Below, one piece after another: positions 9,857 to 18,973 of a DNA stretch of 64,000 nt. Every line of letters begins with the position of its first letter. Position 1 is the stretch's first letter. Both the position numbers and the translations under genes were made by a program. The DNA lies in NCBI RefSeq assembly GCF_030817355.1, contig NZ_JAUSZH010000001.1:6582501-6646500 (forward strand), in the 5' to 3' direction. Source of the stretch: Streptomyces sp. V1I1 (GTDB lineage: Bacteria > Actinomycetota > Actinomycetes > Streptomycetales > Streptomycetaceae). The notes beneath the pieces were generated by a model. It was not told where the DNA came from. It saw only the letters and a program-made list of their open reading frames with translations, and searched no databases.

Positions 9857-10672
9857 GTGGCAGGAGTGGCCCGCCGCCGCCTCGACGCCGAGCTGGTACG
9901 CCGCAACCTCGCACGCTCGCGGGAGCACGCGAGCCAGCTGATCGCCGCGGGGCGGGTGACCATCGGCGGCAACACCGCGACGAAGTCCGCCACTCAGGTC
10001 GAGACCAGCGCGGCCATCGTCGTCGCCGCGGACGACGGCGACCCCGACTACGTCTCGCGCGGCGGCCACAAGCTCGCCGGCGCGCTGGAGGCATTCGTAC
10101 CGCTCGGTCTGAAGGTCGAGGGACGGCGGGCGCTGGACGCGGGCGCGTCGACCGGCGGATTCACGGATGTACTGCTGCGGGCGGGCGCCGGTCATGTGGT
10201 CGCGGTCGACGTCGGATACGGACAACTCGCCTGGTCTCTGCAGAGCGATGAACGCGTCACCGTCAAGGACCGTACGAATGTACGCGAGTTGACGCTGGAG
10301 GCGATCGATGGAGAGCCGGTGGACGTGGTGGTCGGGGATCTTTCCTTCATCCCGCTCGCCCTGGTGCTGCCCGCCCTGGTGCGCTGCGCGGCTCCCGACG
10401 CGGACCTGGTGCTGATGGTCAAGCCGCAGTTCGAGGTGGGCAAGGAGCGGCTCGGCAGCGGCGGGGTCGTACGCAGTCCCGAGCTGCGGGCGGACGCGGT
10501 GCGGGCCGTGGCGCGCAAGGCGGCGGAGCTCGGACTCGGTGTGCTGGGCGTCACCGCCAGTCCGCTACCGGGCCCCTCCGGCAATGTCGAGTATTTTCTG
10601 TGGCTCCGGGCCGGAGCGCCCGAGCTCGATCCGGCGGATGTCGACCGTGCAGTGGCGGAGGGACCTCGTTGA
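9857..10672 (+). CDS. tlyA: TlyA family rRNA (cytidine-2'-O)-methyltransferase
   Basis: A 271-residue enzyme that 2'-O-methylates cytidines in 16S and 23S rRNA; loss confers capreomycin resistance in mycobacteria. It has an N-terminal S4 RNA-binding domain (RRRLDAELVRRNLARSREHA, residues 5-60) followed by an FtsJ-like Rossmann methyltransferase with the SAM motif LDAGASTGGFTDVLL and VGDLSFIPL. GTG start. The stop overlaps the TTG start of nadK, the same order as in mycobacteria (tlyA, nadK, recN). Confidence 0.95.
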   Translation: MAGVARRRLDAELVRRNLARSREHASQLIAAGRVTIGGNTATKSATQVETSAAIVVAADDGDPDYVSRGGHKLAGALEAFVPLGLKVEGRRALDAGASTGGFTDVLLRAGAGHVVAVDVGYGQLAWSLQSDERVTVKDRTNVRELTLEAIDGEPVDVVVGDLSFIPLALVLPALVRCAAPDADLVLMVKPQFEVGKERLGSGGVVRSPELRADAVRAVARKAAELGLGVLGVTASPLPGPSGNVEYFLWLRAGAPELDPADVDRAVAEGPR

Positions 10673-11586
10673 CAACGAAACCAGCAGCGACACCAGCGCG
10701 CACCGTTTTCCTGCTCGCACACACCGGGCGGCCCGCGGCGATCCGCAGTGCCGAACTCGTCGTACAGGGACTGCTGCGCTGCGGTCTGGGCGTACGCGTC
10801 CTTGAAGCCGAGGCGGTCGATCTGCCGCTGCCGCCGTCCGTCGAGACGGTCCGCGAGGCGACCCCCGACGTACTCGAGGGCTGCGAGCTGCTGGTCGTGC
10901 TCGGCGGGGACGGGACGCTGCTGCGCGGCGCCGAGTTCGCCCGAGCCTCCGGGGTGCCGATGCTCGGCGTCAACCTCGGGCGCGTCGGCTTCCTCGCGGA
11001 GGCCGAGCGCGACGACCTCGACAAGGTCGTCGACCGGGTCGTCACGCGCGCCTACGAGGTCGAGGAGCGCATGACCATCGATGTCATCGTGCACAGCAAC
11101 GGCGACATCGTGCACCGGGACTGGGCGCTGAACGAGGCGGCCGTGCAGAAGGTCTCGCCCGACCGGATGCTGGAGGTCGTGCTCGAGATCGACGGGCGGC
11201 CGGTGACCGCCTTCGGCTGCGACGGCATCGTGTGCGCGACGCCGACCGGCTCTACGGCGTACGCCTTCTCGGCCGGCGGGCCGGTGGTGTGGCCGGAGGT
11301 GGAGGCGCTGCTGATGGTGCCGATCAGCGCGCACGCCCTGTTCGCCAAGCCGCTGGTGACCTCGCCGACCTCGGTGCTCGCGGTGGAGGTGCAGCCGCAC
11401 ACTCCGCACGGGGTGCTGTGGTGCGACGGGCGCAGGACCGTCGAACTGCCGCCGGGGGCACGGGTGGTGGTGCGGCGAGGGGCCGTTCCCGTACGTCTCG
11501 CACGGCTGCACCACGCGTCGTTCACCGACCGTCTGGTGGCCAAGTTCGCGCTGCCGGTCTCGGGTTGGCGCGGCGCACCGAGCTGA
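10669..11586 (+). CDS. nadK: NAD kinase
   Basis: A 305-residue enzyme phosphorylating NAD to NADP. GGDGT (LVVLGGDGTLLRGA), the NE motif (ALNEAAV) and the CDGIVCATPTGSTAYAFSAGGPVV block are complete. I chose TTG 10669, which overlaps the tlyA stop (TTGA) and has GGAGGG 6 nt upstream. The longer open frame from 10600 would lie inside tlyA. Confidence 0.95.
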   Translation: MTTKPAATPARTVFLLAHTGRPAAIRSAELVVQGLLRCGLGVRVLEAEAVDLPLPPSVETVREATPDVLEGCELLVVLGGDGTLLRGAEFARASGVPMLGVNLGRVGFLAEAERDDLDKVVDRVVTRAYEVEERMTIDVIVHSNGDIVHRDWALNEAAVQKVSPDRMLEVVLEIDGRPVTAFGCDGIVCATPTGSTAYAFSAGGPVVWPEVEALLMVPISAHALFAKPLVTSPTSVLAVEVQPHTPHGVLWCDGRRTVELPPGARVVVRRGAVPVRLARLHHASFTDRLVAKFALPVSGWRGAPS

Positions 11587-11611
11587 GCGTTGCGCCGTGG
11601 TGAGGGGGCTG

Positions 11612-11700
11612 GGGCCATCCCCGCGTGTGTGGGGAGCAAAGTATCCGGAGCTCGGCCAAAACGGAGGCAACCGGACCATCCCCGCGCGGGCGGGGAGCCG
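11612..11700 (+). CRISPR. two-repeat, one-spacer type I-E-like CRISPR remnant
   Basis: Two 28-bp units (11612-11639 and 11673-11700) match the remembered actinobacterial I-E repeat GGACCATCCCCGCG-N5-GGGGAGCAC with a few changes each. They are exactly 61 bp apart, leaving a 33-bp spacer (11640-11672), the classic I-E geometry. The arms CCATCCCCGCG and GGGGAGC are identical; the central 5 bases differ (TGTGT versus CGGGC). No further repeat falls at the expected positions on either side, and no cas gene is in the window. Confidence 0.72.
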
Positions 11701-11820
11701 TACGGTCAACGAGCCGCGCACCGAAGAGTGACTCCCCGCCCGGTGCCTCCCCGGCACCGGTTTCCCCGCATACCGTGCAGGGAGCCGGGGCGACGTCGCA
11801 TCGGATGGGGGAAACCTCGT

Positions 11821-13581
11821 ATGGTCAGGTCCGTGTTGGAGGAGATGCGGATACGGTCGCTCGGAGTCATCGACGACGCTGTCGTCGAGCTGTCGCCCGG
11901 TTTCACCGCGGTGACCGGCGAGACGGGCGCGGGCAAGACCATGGTCGTCACCAGCCTGGGGCTGCTGCTCGGCGGACGCGCCGACCCCGCCCTGGTGCGG
12001 ATCGGCGCGAAGTCGGCGGTGGTGGAGGGGCGGATCAGTGTGCCCGCCGACGGCCCCGCGGCCGTACGGGCCGAGGAGGCCGGCGCCGAACTCGACGACG
12101 GCACCCTGCTGATCAGCAGGACTGTCTCCGCGGAGGGGCGCTCACGGGCCCACCTCGGCGGGCGGTCCGTGCCGGTCGGCATGCTGTCCGAGCTGGCCGA
12201 CGAGCTCGTTGCCGTCCACGGCCAGACCGACCAGCAGGGACTGCTGCGGCCCGCGCGGCAGCGGGAGGCGCTCGACCGGTACGCGGGCGGCGCGGTCACC
12301 GGGCCGCAAGCCAAGTACGCGGCCGCGTACCGGCGGCTGCGCGCCGTATCCACCGAGCTGGACGAGCTGACCACGCGCGCCCGCGAGCGCGCCCAGGAAG
12401 CCGATCTGCTGCGCTTCGGGCTGAACGAGATCGCGGGCGTCGAGCCGCGGGCGGGCGAGGACGTCGAACTCGCCGCCGAGGCCGAGCGGCTGGGCCACGC
12501 GGAGGCGCTCGCGTCCGCCGCGTCCGTCGCGCACGCTGCGCTCGCGGGCAACCCCGAGGACCCGGAGGGCGTCGACGCGACGACGCTCGTCGCGGGCGCG
12601 GGGCGGGCGCTCGACGCCGTACGCTCTCACGACCCGGCGCTGGCCGCGCTCGCCGACCGGATGGGCGAGATCTCCATCCTGCTCGGCGATGTGGCGGGAG
12701 AGCTCGCCGGGTACGCCGACAATCTGGACGCCGATCCGCTGCGGCTGGCTGCGGTGGAGGAACGGCGGGCGGCCCTGACACAGCTGACGCGCAAGTACGG
12801 CGAGACCGGTGAAGGTATCGACAAGGTCCTGGCCTGGTCCGAGGAGAGCGCCGAGCGCCTCACCGAGCTGGACGGCGACGACGAGCGGATCGATGAGCTG
12901 ACGGCGGAGCGGGACGCGCTGCGGGGTGAACTGTCGGGTCTGGCCCAGGCGTTGACCGACGCCCGTACGGAGGCGGCGGCGCGGTTCGCCGACGCCGTCA
13001 CCGCGGAACTGGCCTCGCTCGCCATGCCGCACGCGCGCGTGTCGTTCGACATCCGCCAGACCGAGTCCGTCGACGAGGCCTCCGGTGTGGAGGTCGGCGG
13101 CCGCCCGGTGGCGTACGGCCCGTCCGGCGTCGACGAGGTCGAGCTGCTGCTGGCCCCGCACCCCGGTGCGCCGCCTCGGCCGATCGCCAAGGGGGCATCC
13201 GGCGGTGAGCTCTCGCGCGTGATGCTCGCGGTCGAGGTCGTCTTCGCGGGGACCGACCCGGTGCCCACCTACCTCTTCGACGAGGTCGACGCGGGCGTGG
13301 GCGGCAAGGCGGCGGTCGAGATCGGCCGGCGGCTCGCGAAGCTCGCGAAGTCGGCGCAGGTGGTGGTCGTGACGCACCTGCCCCAGGTGGCGGCGTTCGC
13401 CGACCGTCAGCTGCTGGTCGAGAAGACCAACGACGGCTCGGTGACGCGAAGCGGCGTCACGGTTCTGGAGGGCGAGGACAGGGTGCGCGAGCTGTCGCGG
13501 ATGCTGGCGGGCCAGGAGGACTCCCAGACGGCGCGGGCGCACGCGGAGGAACTGCTGGCGACGGCCCGGTCGGACGGGTAG
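11821..13581 (+). CDS. recN: DNA repair protein RecN
   Basis: A 586-residue SMC-like ATPase of double-strand-break repair. The Walker A is GETGAGKTM near residue 37, a central coiled-coil region spans about residues 150-370, the signature is KGASGGELSRVMLAVEVV and the Walker B is YLFDEVDAGVGG. I chose ATG 11821 (MVRSVLEEMRIRSLGV), preceded by GGGGGA. The frame runs open upstream to 11590, but that stretch translates the CRISPR repeats and is spurious. Confidence 0.95.
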   Translation: MVRSVLEEMRIRSLGVIDDAVVELSPGFTAVTGETGAGKTMVVTSLGLLLGGRADPALVRIGAKSAVVEGRISVPADGPAAVRAEEAGAELDDGTLLISRTVSAEGRSRAHLGGRSVPVGMLSELADELVAVHGQTDQQGLLRPARQREALDRYAGGAVTGPQAKYAAAYRRLRAVSTELDELTTRARERAQEADLLRFGLNEIAGVEPRAGEDVELAAEAERLGHAEALASAASVAHAALAGNPEDPEGVDATTLVAGAGRALDAVRSHDPALAALADRMGEISILLGDVAGELAGYADNLDADPLRLAAVEERRAALTQLTRKYGETGEGIDKVLAWSEESAERLTELDGDDERIDELTAERDALRGELSGLAQALTDARTEAAARFADAVTAELASLAMPHARVSFDIRQTESVDEASGVEVGGRPVAYGPSGVDEVELLLAPHPGAPPRPIAKGASGGELSRVMLAVEVVFAGTDPVPTYLFDEVDAGVGGKAAVEIGRRLAKLAKSAQVVVVTHLPQVAAFADRQLLVEKTNDGSVTRSGVTVLEGEDRVRELSRMLAGQEDSQTARAHAEELLATARSDG

Positions 13582-13698
13582 CCCTGCGGACGGGGAGCCC
13601 TGCCGACGGATAGCCGGGGCGGACGGTGAGGCTGGGGCGGACGGTGAGGCTGGGGCCGGGCGGAGGGCCGACCGGTGGCCCGCCCTAGGGTGGGTCGT

Positions 13699-14478
13699 AT
13701 GCGAGCAGCCCAGAACCCCGGGCCCGGTGGCCGTGTTGCCGCGTTCGTCACCGCCCTCGGCGCGACTCGCGGCGTCTACGAAGCGCTGCGTAGGCGGGCG
13801 CCGGGAGATCCCACCCAGTGGCAGCGCAAGAACTACGCGGGCCGCACCGTCGACCTCTACGCCGGGCCCGCCGCGGCGGTCGGAGCCGCGCTCGGGACCG
13901 TTCCGGCCCGGACCCGGGGCGCGGCAGGGCTCGCGGTGGTCGTGGCCGGGGCGTGCGGGGCGTACGACGACATCGCCGGGGCCGGTGACCCGCGCCGTGG
14001 GTTCCGGGCGCATCTGGCCGCGCTACGGCAGGGAGAGGTGACCAGCGGGGCCGTCAAACTGTTCGGGATCGGGGCCGCCGGGCTGGCCGCGGGCGCGCTG
14101 CTCAAGGAACGGCCGGCCGACAAGCTCCTCGCCGGGATCGTGATCGCCGGCACCGCGCACCTCGTCAACCTCGTGGACGTCGCCCCGGGGCGGGCGGCCC
14201 TCGCCGTGCTCGGCATCGGCGCACCCGGGCTGCTGCGGCGCGGCGGCGCGGGCGCCCTCGCAGCGGCGCCCATGGGAGCCGCCGCCGCGATCCTCACCGA
14301 GGACCTGGGTGAGCGGACCATGATCGGCGACACCGGCGCCCACGCCCTGGGCGCGGCCCTCGGCGCCGCGATCGCCGCGGGCAACGGCCGCGCGGGACTG
14401 GCCGTTCACGCGGCGGGTCTGATCGCGGCGGCGGCCCACGGGGACGAGGTCAGCCGACTTGCCGGTTCCCCCATGTGA
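13699..14478 (+). CDS. MraY/WecA-like (glycosyltransferase 4) membrane protein, divergent
   Basis: A 259-residue, Ala/Gly-rich polytopic protein with seven or more hydrophobic segments. Three blocks recall the polyprenyl-phosphate hexosamine-1-phosphate transferases: GAYDDIAG (the Asp-Asp motif), HLVNLVDVAPGRA (position of NLxDGxDG) and IGDTGAHALGA (GDTGSLxLG). It is about 60-80 residues shorter than MraY and lacks the classical HHH loop. Its position between recN and a glycosyltransferase fits cell-envelope polymer work. Catalysis on a lipid carrier is inferred, not shown. A TAGGGT element 7 bp before the ATG suggests a leaderless mRNA. Confidence 0.7.
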   Translation: MRAAQNPGPGGRVAAFVTALGATRGVYEALRRRAPGDPTQWQRKNYAGRTVDLYAGPAAAVGAALGTVPARTRGAAGLAVVVAGACGAYDDIAGAGDPRRGFRAHLAALRQGEVTSGAVKLFGIGAAGLAAGALLKERPADKLLAGIVIAGTAHLVNLVDVAPGRAALAVLGIGAPGLLRRGGAGALAAAPMGAAAAILTEDLGERTMIGDTGAHALGAALGAAIAAGNGRAGLAVHAAGLIAAAAHGDEVSRLAGSPM

Positions 14479-14568
14479 GTGATCCCGCGACACGGCCGCC
14501 CGGTACCTGACACGGCGGCGACATCCTGACGGTGCCGGAACGTGCGTACGGGCTGGCATCCTTGGCGC

Positions 14569-15660
14569 GTGACACAGCTGCGTACGGTCCAGGTGCTGGG
14601 CGGCGGCAGTGCGGGCAGCAGCGCGCACGTCAGGTCGCTGGCCGCGGGGCTGGTGGCACGGGGCGTGCGGGTGACGGTGTGCGCGCCCGCCGAACTGGAG
14701 CACGTCTACGACTTCCCGGGCGCCGGGGCGCACTTCGCGCCCGTGCCGCGGCGGAGCGACCCGGCGGCGGTCGGGGCGCTGCGCGTGGCGTGCGCGGGGG
14801 CGGACGTGGTGCACGCACACGGGCTGCATGCCGCCGTACGCACCACGCTGGCGCTCAGGGGGCAGCACGTACCCCTCGTCGTCACGTGGCACACGCGCAC
14901 CCACGACGACGCGGCGCGGGCGCGTGGCCGGTTGCTGCAGCTGCTGGAGCGAAGGGCCGTGCGGGCGGCGGCAGTTGTGCTCGGCACCTGCTCCGAGCTG
15001 GTCGACAGGGCACGCGTCCGCGGCGCCCGTGACGCCAGGCTCGCACCGGTCGCGGCACCGGCGCCGCGGGGCTGGGCGGACGCGATCGAGGGCAAGGCCC
15101 GGGCCGAACTGGGCGTGGTGGACCAGCCGTTGCTGATGGCCGTCGGCAGCCTGGAGCCGCGCCGGGGGTACGGGACGCTGCTGGACGCGGCGCGGTTGTG
15201 GCGGGGCCTGGACCCGATGCCGCTGGTGGTGATCGCGGGGGAGGGGCGGGAACGGGGCGCGCTCCAGCGCCGCATCGAGGCGGAGGATCTGCCGGTGCGG
15301 CTCATCGGCCGCCGCGACGACATCGCCGACCTGCTCTCGGCGGCGGACGTGGCCCTGCTCACGAGCCGCTGGGAGGCCCGCTCCGTGCTCGCCCAGGAAG
15401 CACTGCGCCTGGGCGTCCCGCTGGTCGCGACGGCGGTCGGCGGCGTGCCGGAACTGGTGGGCGAGGCGGCGGAACTGGTCCCGTACGGCGACGCGGCCGC
15501 GCTGGGCGAGGCCGTGGCGCGGCTGCTGGGGGACGCGGGGCGGCGGGAGGAACTCGTGGCGGCGGGGCGGGCGCAGGCAGGGACGTGGCCGACGGAGGAC
15601 GACACGATTGCGCAGGTGCTGAGCGTGTACGACGAGGTGGTGGCGGGGCGGGGCGCCTGA
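14569..15660 (+). CDS. glycosyltransferase family 4 (GT-B fold)
   Basis: A 363-residue retaining glycosyltransferase. It has an N-terminal Rossmann half beginning VLGGGSAGSSAHVRSLAAGL and a C-terminal nucleotide-sugar half with LMAVGSLEPRRGYGTLLDA and the family motif SRWEARSVLAQEALRLGVPLVAT, which includes the donor-binding Glu. GTG 14569 is chosen because the upstream extension is not conserved-looking. With the preceding MraY-like gene it may make an envelope glycan. The acceptor is unknown. Confidence 0.85.
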   Translation: MTQLRTVQVLGGGSAGSSAHVRSLAAGLVARGVRVTVCAPAELEHVYDFPGAGAHFAPVPRRSDPAAVGALRVACAGADVVHAHGLHAAVRTTLALRGQHVPLVVTWHTRTHDDAARARGRLLQLLERRAVRAAAVVLGTCSELVDRARVRGARDARLAPVAAPAPRGWADAIEGKARAELGVVDQPLLMAVGSLEPRRGYGTLLDAARLWRGLDPMPLVVIAGEGRERGALQRRIEAEDLPVRLIGRRDDIADLLSAADVALLTSRWEARSVLAQEALRLGVPLVATAVGGVPELVGEAAELVPYGDAAALGEAVARLLGDAGRREELVAAGRAQAGTWPTEDDTIAQVLSVYDEVVAGRGA

Positions 15661-15714
15661 CCCCGGAGCGCAGCCCGACGCCGCGCCCACGCACCCCCCG
15701 GGCCCGTCTCACCC

Positions 15715-17340
15715 TCACAGCACGTGACGCCTCGCCCTCAGTGCCAGGCTCAGGGCCAGCACCGTCTGGGGGTCGTCCAAGTCCGTGCCCAGGAGTTCGG
15801 AGATGCGGGCCAGACGGTTGTACAGCGTCTGGCGGTTCAGGTGGAGCTCGCGGGCCGTTTCCGCCTTGCGGCCCGCGTGGGCCAGGTACGTCTGCAGCGT
15901 GGGGAGCAGCGGCGGACGGGACGTCGCGTCGTGGTCGCGCAGCGGGCCGATCGCGCGGTCCACGAAGGCCGCCAGGTCCGGGTGGTCCCGTAGGCGCCAC
16001 AGCAGCAGGTCGATGTCCAGGCGGCGTGCGTCGTACCACGGGCGGTCGGACAGGCCCTGCGCCGCCGTCGCCGTTTCCGCCGCGTGGCGCAGGCCCGCCG
16101 ATGCCGCCGCCCAGCCGCCCGCCATGCCGGCCACCACGACCGGCGGGTGCGCGCCGGCCCTCTCCAGGCCCGCCCGTTCCACGCCTGCCCGCAGCGCCGC
16201 CGCGACCCGGTCCGCGACCGCTGTGCGTTCGGATTCGGAGCGCAGGCCCAGCAGCAGCGGGACCCGGCCCTCCACGGGGCGTACGCCCAGCAGCACCGGT
16301 ACGCCCACCGAGGACAGCTCCTCCAGTACGGCCCGGGCCAGCAGCGCCCAGTTCCCGGAGGGGGAGAGCTCGGGGGCCAGACGCATGACGACCGGCAGCA
16401 GCGGTCCTTCGCCCGGTTTGAAGCCCAGGACGCGGGCCTGGGCCGGCGCGTCCTCCGCCGTGATGCGGCCCTCCGCCAGGTCCGTCAGGAAGTCGCCGCG
16501 GCCGCGTGCCGCCAGTTCCTCCTCCTGGCGGGCCTGCATCAGGACGACCGCCAGCAGCCCGGCCGCCCGCTCCGCCGCCATCCGGTGCACCGTGAGCAGC
16601 GGGGAGCCGACGGACAGCAGCACCAGCCGGGCGCGCACCGAAGCCGCACCCTGCCCGCCCCCGGGGACGTCCACCAGGACCGTTCCGGCCGGCGGGGACT
16701 CCCGCACGGCCCGCTGCCCGCGCAGCCCGTCCCACACCTGGAGCGGATCCGCACCGGCCTGCCCCGACTCGGAGCCTGCCGCGTACAGCAGTTGCCCGTC
16801 CGCCGTCTCCAGGAAGACCGGGTTCGCGGTGAAGTCCGCGAGGATACGGAGCACTTGGGGCACCCCGCCCCCGCCGAGCAGTGCGTCCGTACACCGCCGG
16901 TGCACATCCTCGGCCTGCCGCAGCAAGGCGTAGTGCCCATTGACGATCTCGGTGTGGATCTCCTCCGTCACCGAGACGAAGGCGACCTCGCGATGCAGCT
17001 GCACCAGCGGCAGCCCGGCCGCCCGCGCCGTCTCCACGATCGCCGCGGGCAGCCGGTCGAAGCGCGGCCCGAGCTCCACCACCAGCGCGGCGATCCCGCG
17101 GTCGGCGAGCCGCCGTACGAAGGCACGCTGCTCGGCCGGCCGGGTGCCCAGGCCCAGGCCCGTGGTGAGCAGCAGCTCGCCGCCCTTCAGCAGCGAGGCG
17201 ATGTTCGGCACCTCGCCGGCGTGCACCCAGCGCACCGTGCGCTGCAGCCGGTCCGCGCCGGCGACGACCTCCGGAAGCCCGCCGCGCAGCCCGGGCAGCT
17301 CCAGCGCCCGCTGCACCGTGATTCCGCCTTGGGTCTCCAC
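15715..17340 (-). CDS. PucR family transcriptional regulator
   Basis: A 541-residue regulator. Residues about 8-125 form the PucR N-terminal domain (VQRALELPGLRGGLPEVVAGADRL, then LLLTTGLGLG). A middle GGDEF-like region follows (about 300-410), and the C-terminus carries the PucR-type helix-turn-helix (LLPTLQTYLAHAGRKAETARELHLNRQTLYNRLARI). Such proteins usually sense a metabolite (purines, GABA, amino acids) and activate adjacent catabolic genes. No catabolic operon is adjacent here apart from the oxidoreductase upstream, so its target is unclear. Confidence 0.92.
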   Translation of the reverse strand: METQGGITVQRALELPGLRGGLPEVVAGADRLQRTVRWVHAGEVPNIASLLKGGELLLTTGLGLGTRPAEQRAFVRRLADRGIAALVVELGPRFDRLPAAIVETARAAGLPLVQLHREVAFVSVTEEIHTEIVNGHYALLRQAEDVHRRCTDALLGGGGVPQVLRILADFTANPVFLETADGQLLYAAGSESGQAGADPLQVWDGLRGQRAVRESPPAGTVLVDVPGGGQGAASVRARLVLLSVGSPLLTVHRMAAERAAGLLAVVLMQARQEEELAARGRGDFLTDLAEGRITAEDAPAQARVLGFKPGEGPLLPVVMRLAPELSPSGNWALLARAVLEELSSVGVPVLLGVRPVEGRVPLLLGLRSESERTAVADRVAAALRAGVERAGLERAGAHPPVVVAGMAGGWAAASAGLRHAAETATAAQGLSDRPWYDARRLDIDLLLWRLRDHPDLAAFVDRAIGPLRDHDATSRPPLLPTLQTYLAHAGRKAETARELHLNRQTLYNRLARISELLGTDLDDPQTVLALSLALRARRHVL

Positions 17341-17374
17341 TGACTCTCGCCTCGCGATTTCACTCGGGCCGGAC

Positions 17375-17410
17375 GGGTGGCGCCGCCTTCGACGAAGGGC
17401 GGCGTCGCCC
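17375..17410 (-). terminator. hairpin between FAD oxidoreductase and pucR-type gene
   Basis: GGGTGGCGCCGCC and GGGCGGCGTCGCCC pair imperfectly (about 11 of 14) around TTCGACGAA, some 70 bp past the stop of the minus-strand oxidoreductase. There is no T tract, so this is a weak call. It also lies in the leader of the PucR gene. Confidence 0.4.
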
Positions 17411-17478
17411 AGGATTCGGACGCTACCGTGCCGGCGCGCGTGGGCGATTGCCAGGCCCCCTGACGGATACGGCGGGTG

Positions 17479-18876
17479 TCACGCGCCGTTCGGCGAGGCC
17501 GGTTGGATGTTGTGGTTCAGCCGGAACACATTGTCGGGGTCGTACTCGGCCTTGACCGCGGCGAGCCGCTTGTAGTTGTCGGTGCCGAAGCTGGACATCA
17601 CCCGCTCCCGGCCCTCCTGCCCGATGAAGTTGAGATACACCGTGCCGCTGGACCAGGTCGCGAAGTCGGCCCGGACGTCGCGGACCCACCGCTTGCCGCG
17701 TTCGTCGTCCATCGGGCTGTCCCAGATGCCGAAGGGATGGACGGCCCACGGCGATGCGCGCCAGGGCACCGGATAGTCCGCCCGGCCCCTCGCCACAGCG
17801 CCCCCCACCGGGAAGAGGATGTGCTGCGAATTCGAGGGCACCGGCATGGCGGAGGCATGGGAGCAGAAGACCTCCACGGCCTCGTCCGGGAAGCTCCCCA
17901 GGTACTCGGCGGACCAGTAGTTCCGCAACCCGGGCGGGTCGTCGAGCATGCACTGCAGTTCCGCGTACGGGAGCTCCGCGATCACCTCGCCCTCATGACC
18001 GAGCCTCAGCAGCGGCTCGGTGACCTCGCGGGCCTCCGCCTCCCTGCCCGCGTAGGTGACCAGGGCAACGAGCATGAGCTCGCCCACCAGCTGCTCGGGG
18101 ACGAACGGCTCCGGCGGCCCGGTGAGGTAGATGCAGCCACCGCCGGCCTCATCCGGGGCGGATTCCCCGAAGTCGCGGAAGGCTTGCAGCACTTGGGGTC
18201 CGGCCTCAGGCCGGAACACCAGCATGACCATGCTCATCGCGGGCAGCTCGTGCAGTTGCAGGGTGATCGAGGTGGCCACGCCGAAGTTGCCGCCGCCGCC
18301 GTGCAGCGCCCAGAACAGCTCCTGGTTCTCGTCCTCACTCGCGTGCACCGTGCTGCCGTCGGCGGTCACCAACTCGACGGCGATGAGATTGTCGCAGGCC
18401 AGTCCGTACTTGCGCTCCAGCCAGCCCGATCCGCCGCCCAGCGTGAAGCCGCCCACGCCGGTGGTCGACGCGCGTCCGCCCGTGGTTGCCAGATCGTACG
18501 GCTGTGTCGCGCGGTCGAGGTCGCTCATGGTGGCGCCGCCGCCGATGCGTGCCGCACGGGATCCGGCATCGACGATCACGGTGTGCATCCGGCGCAGATC
18601 GATCACGATCCCGCCGTCGGTCAGCGACATGCCCGCGACACTGTGGCCGCCGCCGCGGACCGCCATCTCCAGTTCCTGATCTCTCCCGAAGCGGATCGCC
18701 CGGGCCACATCCGCCTGCGTCTCGCACTGGGCGATCACGGAGGGCCGCCGGTCGATCATGCCGTTGAAGACCGCGCGGGCCTCGTCGTATCCCTTGTCAC
18801 CAGGGGTGATTGCTTCCCCGGTCAGTTCTTGGCGGAAACGGGCCAGAGCCGTGTCCGCTATGTCTTGGGGCGCCAT
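17479..18876 (-). CDS. FAD-binding oxidoreductase (BBE/GMC-like, PCMH-type)
   Basis: A 465-residue flavoprotein of the berberine-bridge-like family. The FAD domain has AVRGGGHSVAGMSLTDGGIVIDL, with the His that normally bonds FAD covalently, and TGVGGFTLGGGSGWLERKYGL. The Cys that gives the second covalent bond in bicovalent members is absent. The C-terminal BBE motif NFIGQEG and YDPDNVFRLNHNIQP are intact. It has no signal peptide. Family members oxidise sugars, alcohols or secondary metabolites; the substrate here is unknown. Confidence 0.9.
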   Translation of the reverse strand: MAPQDIADTALARFRQELTGEAITPGDKGYDEARAVFNGMIDRRPSVIAQCETQADVARAIRFGRDQELEMAVRGGGHSVAGMSLTDGGIVIDLRRMHTVIVDAGSRAARIGGGATMSDLDRATQPYDLATTGGRASTTGVGGFTLGGGSGWLERKYGLACDNLIAVELVTADGSTVHASEDENQELFWALHGGGGNFGVATSITLQLHELPAMSMVMLVFRPEAGPQVLQAFRDFGESAPDEAGGGCIYLTGPPEPFVPEQLVGELMLVALVTYAGREAEAREVTEPLLRLGHEGEVIAELPYAELQCMLDDPPGLRNYWSAEYLGSFPDEAVEVFCSHASAMPVPSNSQHILFPVGGAVARGRADYPVPWRASPWAVHPFGIWDSPMDDERGKRWVRDVRADFATWSSGTVYLNFIGQEGRERVMSSFGTDNYKRLAAVKAEYDPDNVFRLNHNIQPASPNGA

Positions 18877-18973
18877 AGTGGCCCCCTTTCGAGGGCGCGA
18901 CAGGACTTTCTCATCGTAGTCCCGCGGGGCGGGACGTGATCAGTCGGGAGAAGGGCCCAGCCGCGCCGCCCGG

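Noticed and set aside
11734..11761. Third CRISPR repeat after the second one
   Set aside because: Some TCCCCGC similarity occurs nearby, but it falls off the 61-bp period and lacks the right arm.
11590..11820. N-terminal extension of recN giving an HPRAGGEP-like peptide
   Set aside because: The extension is the translated CRISPR repeat, a known source of spurious PRAGGE peptides; RecN homology starts only at about 11821.
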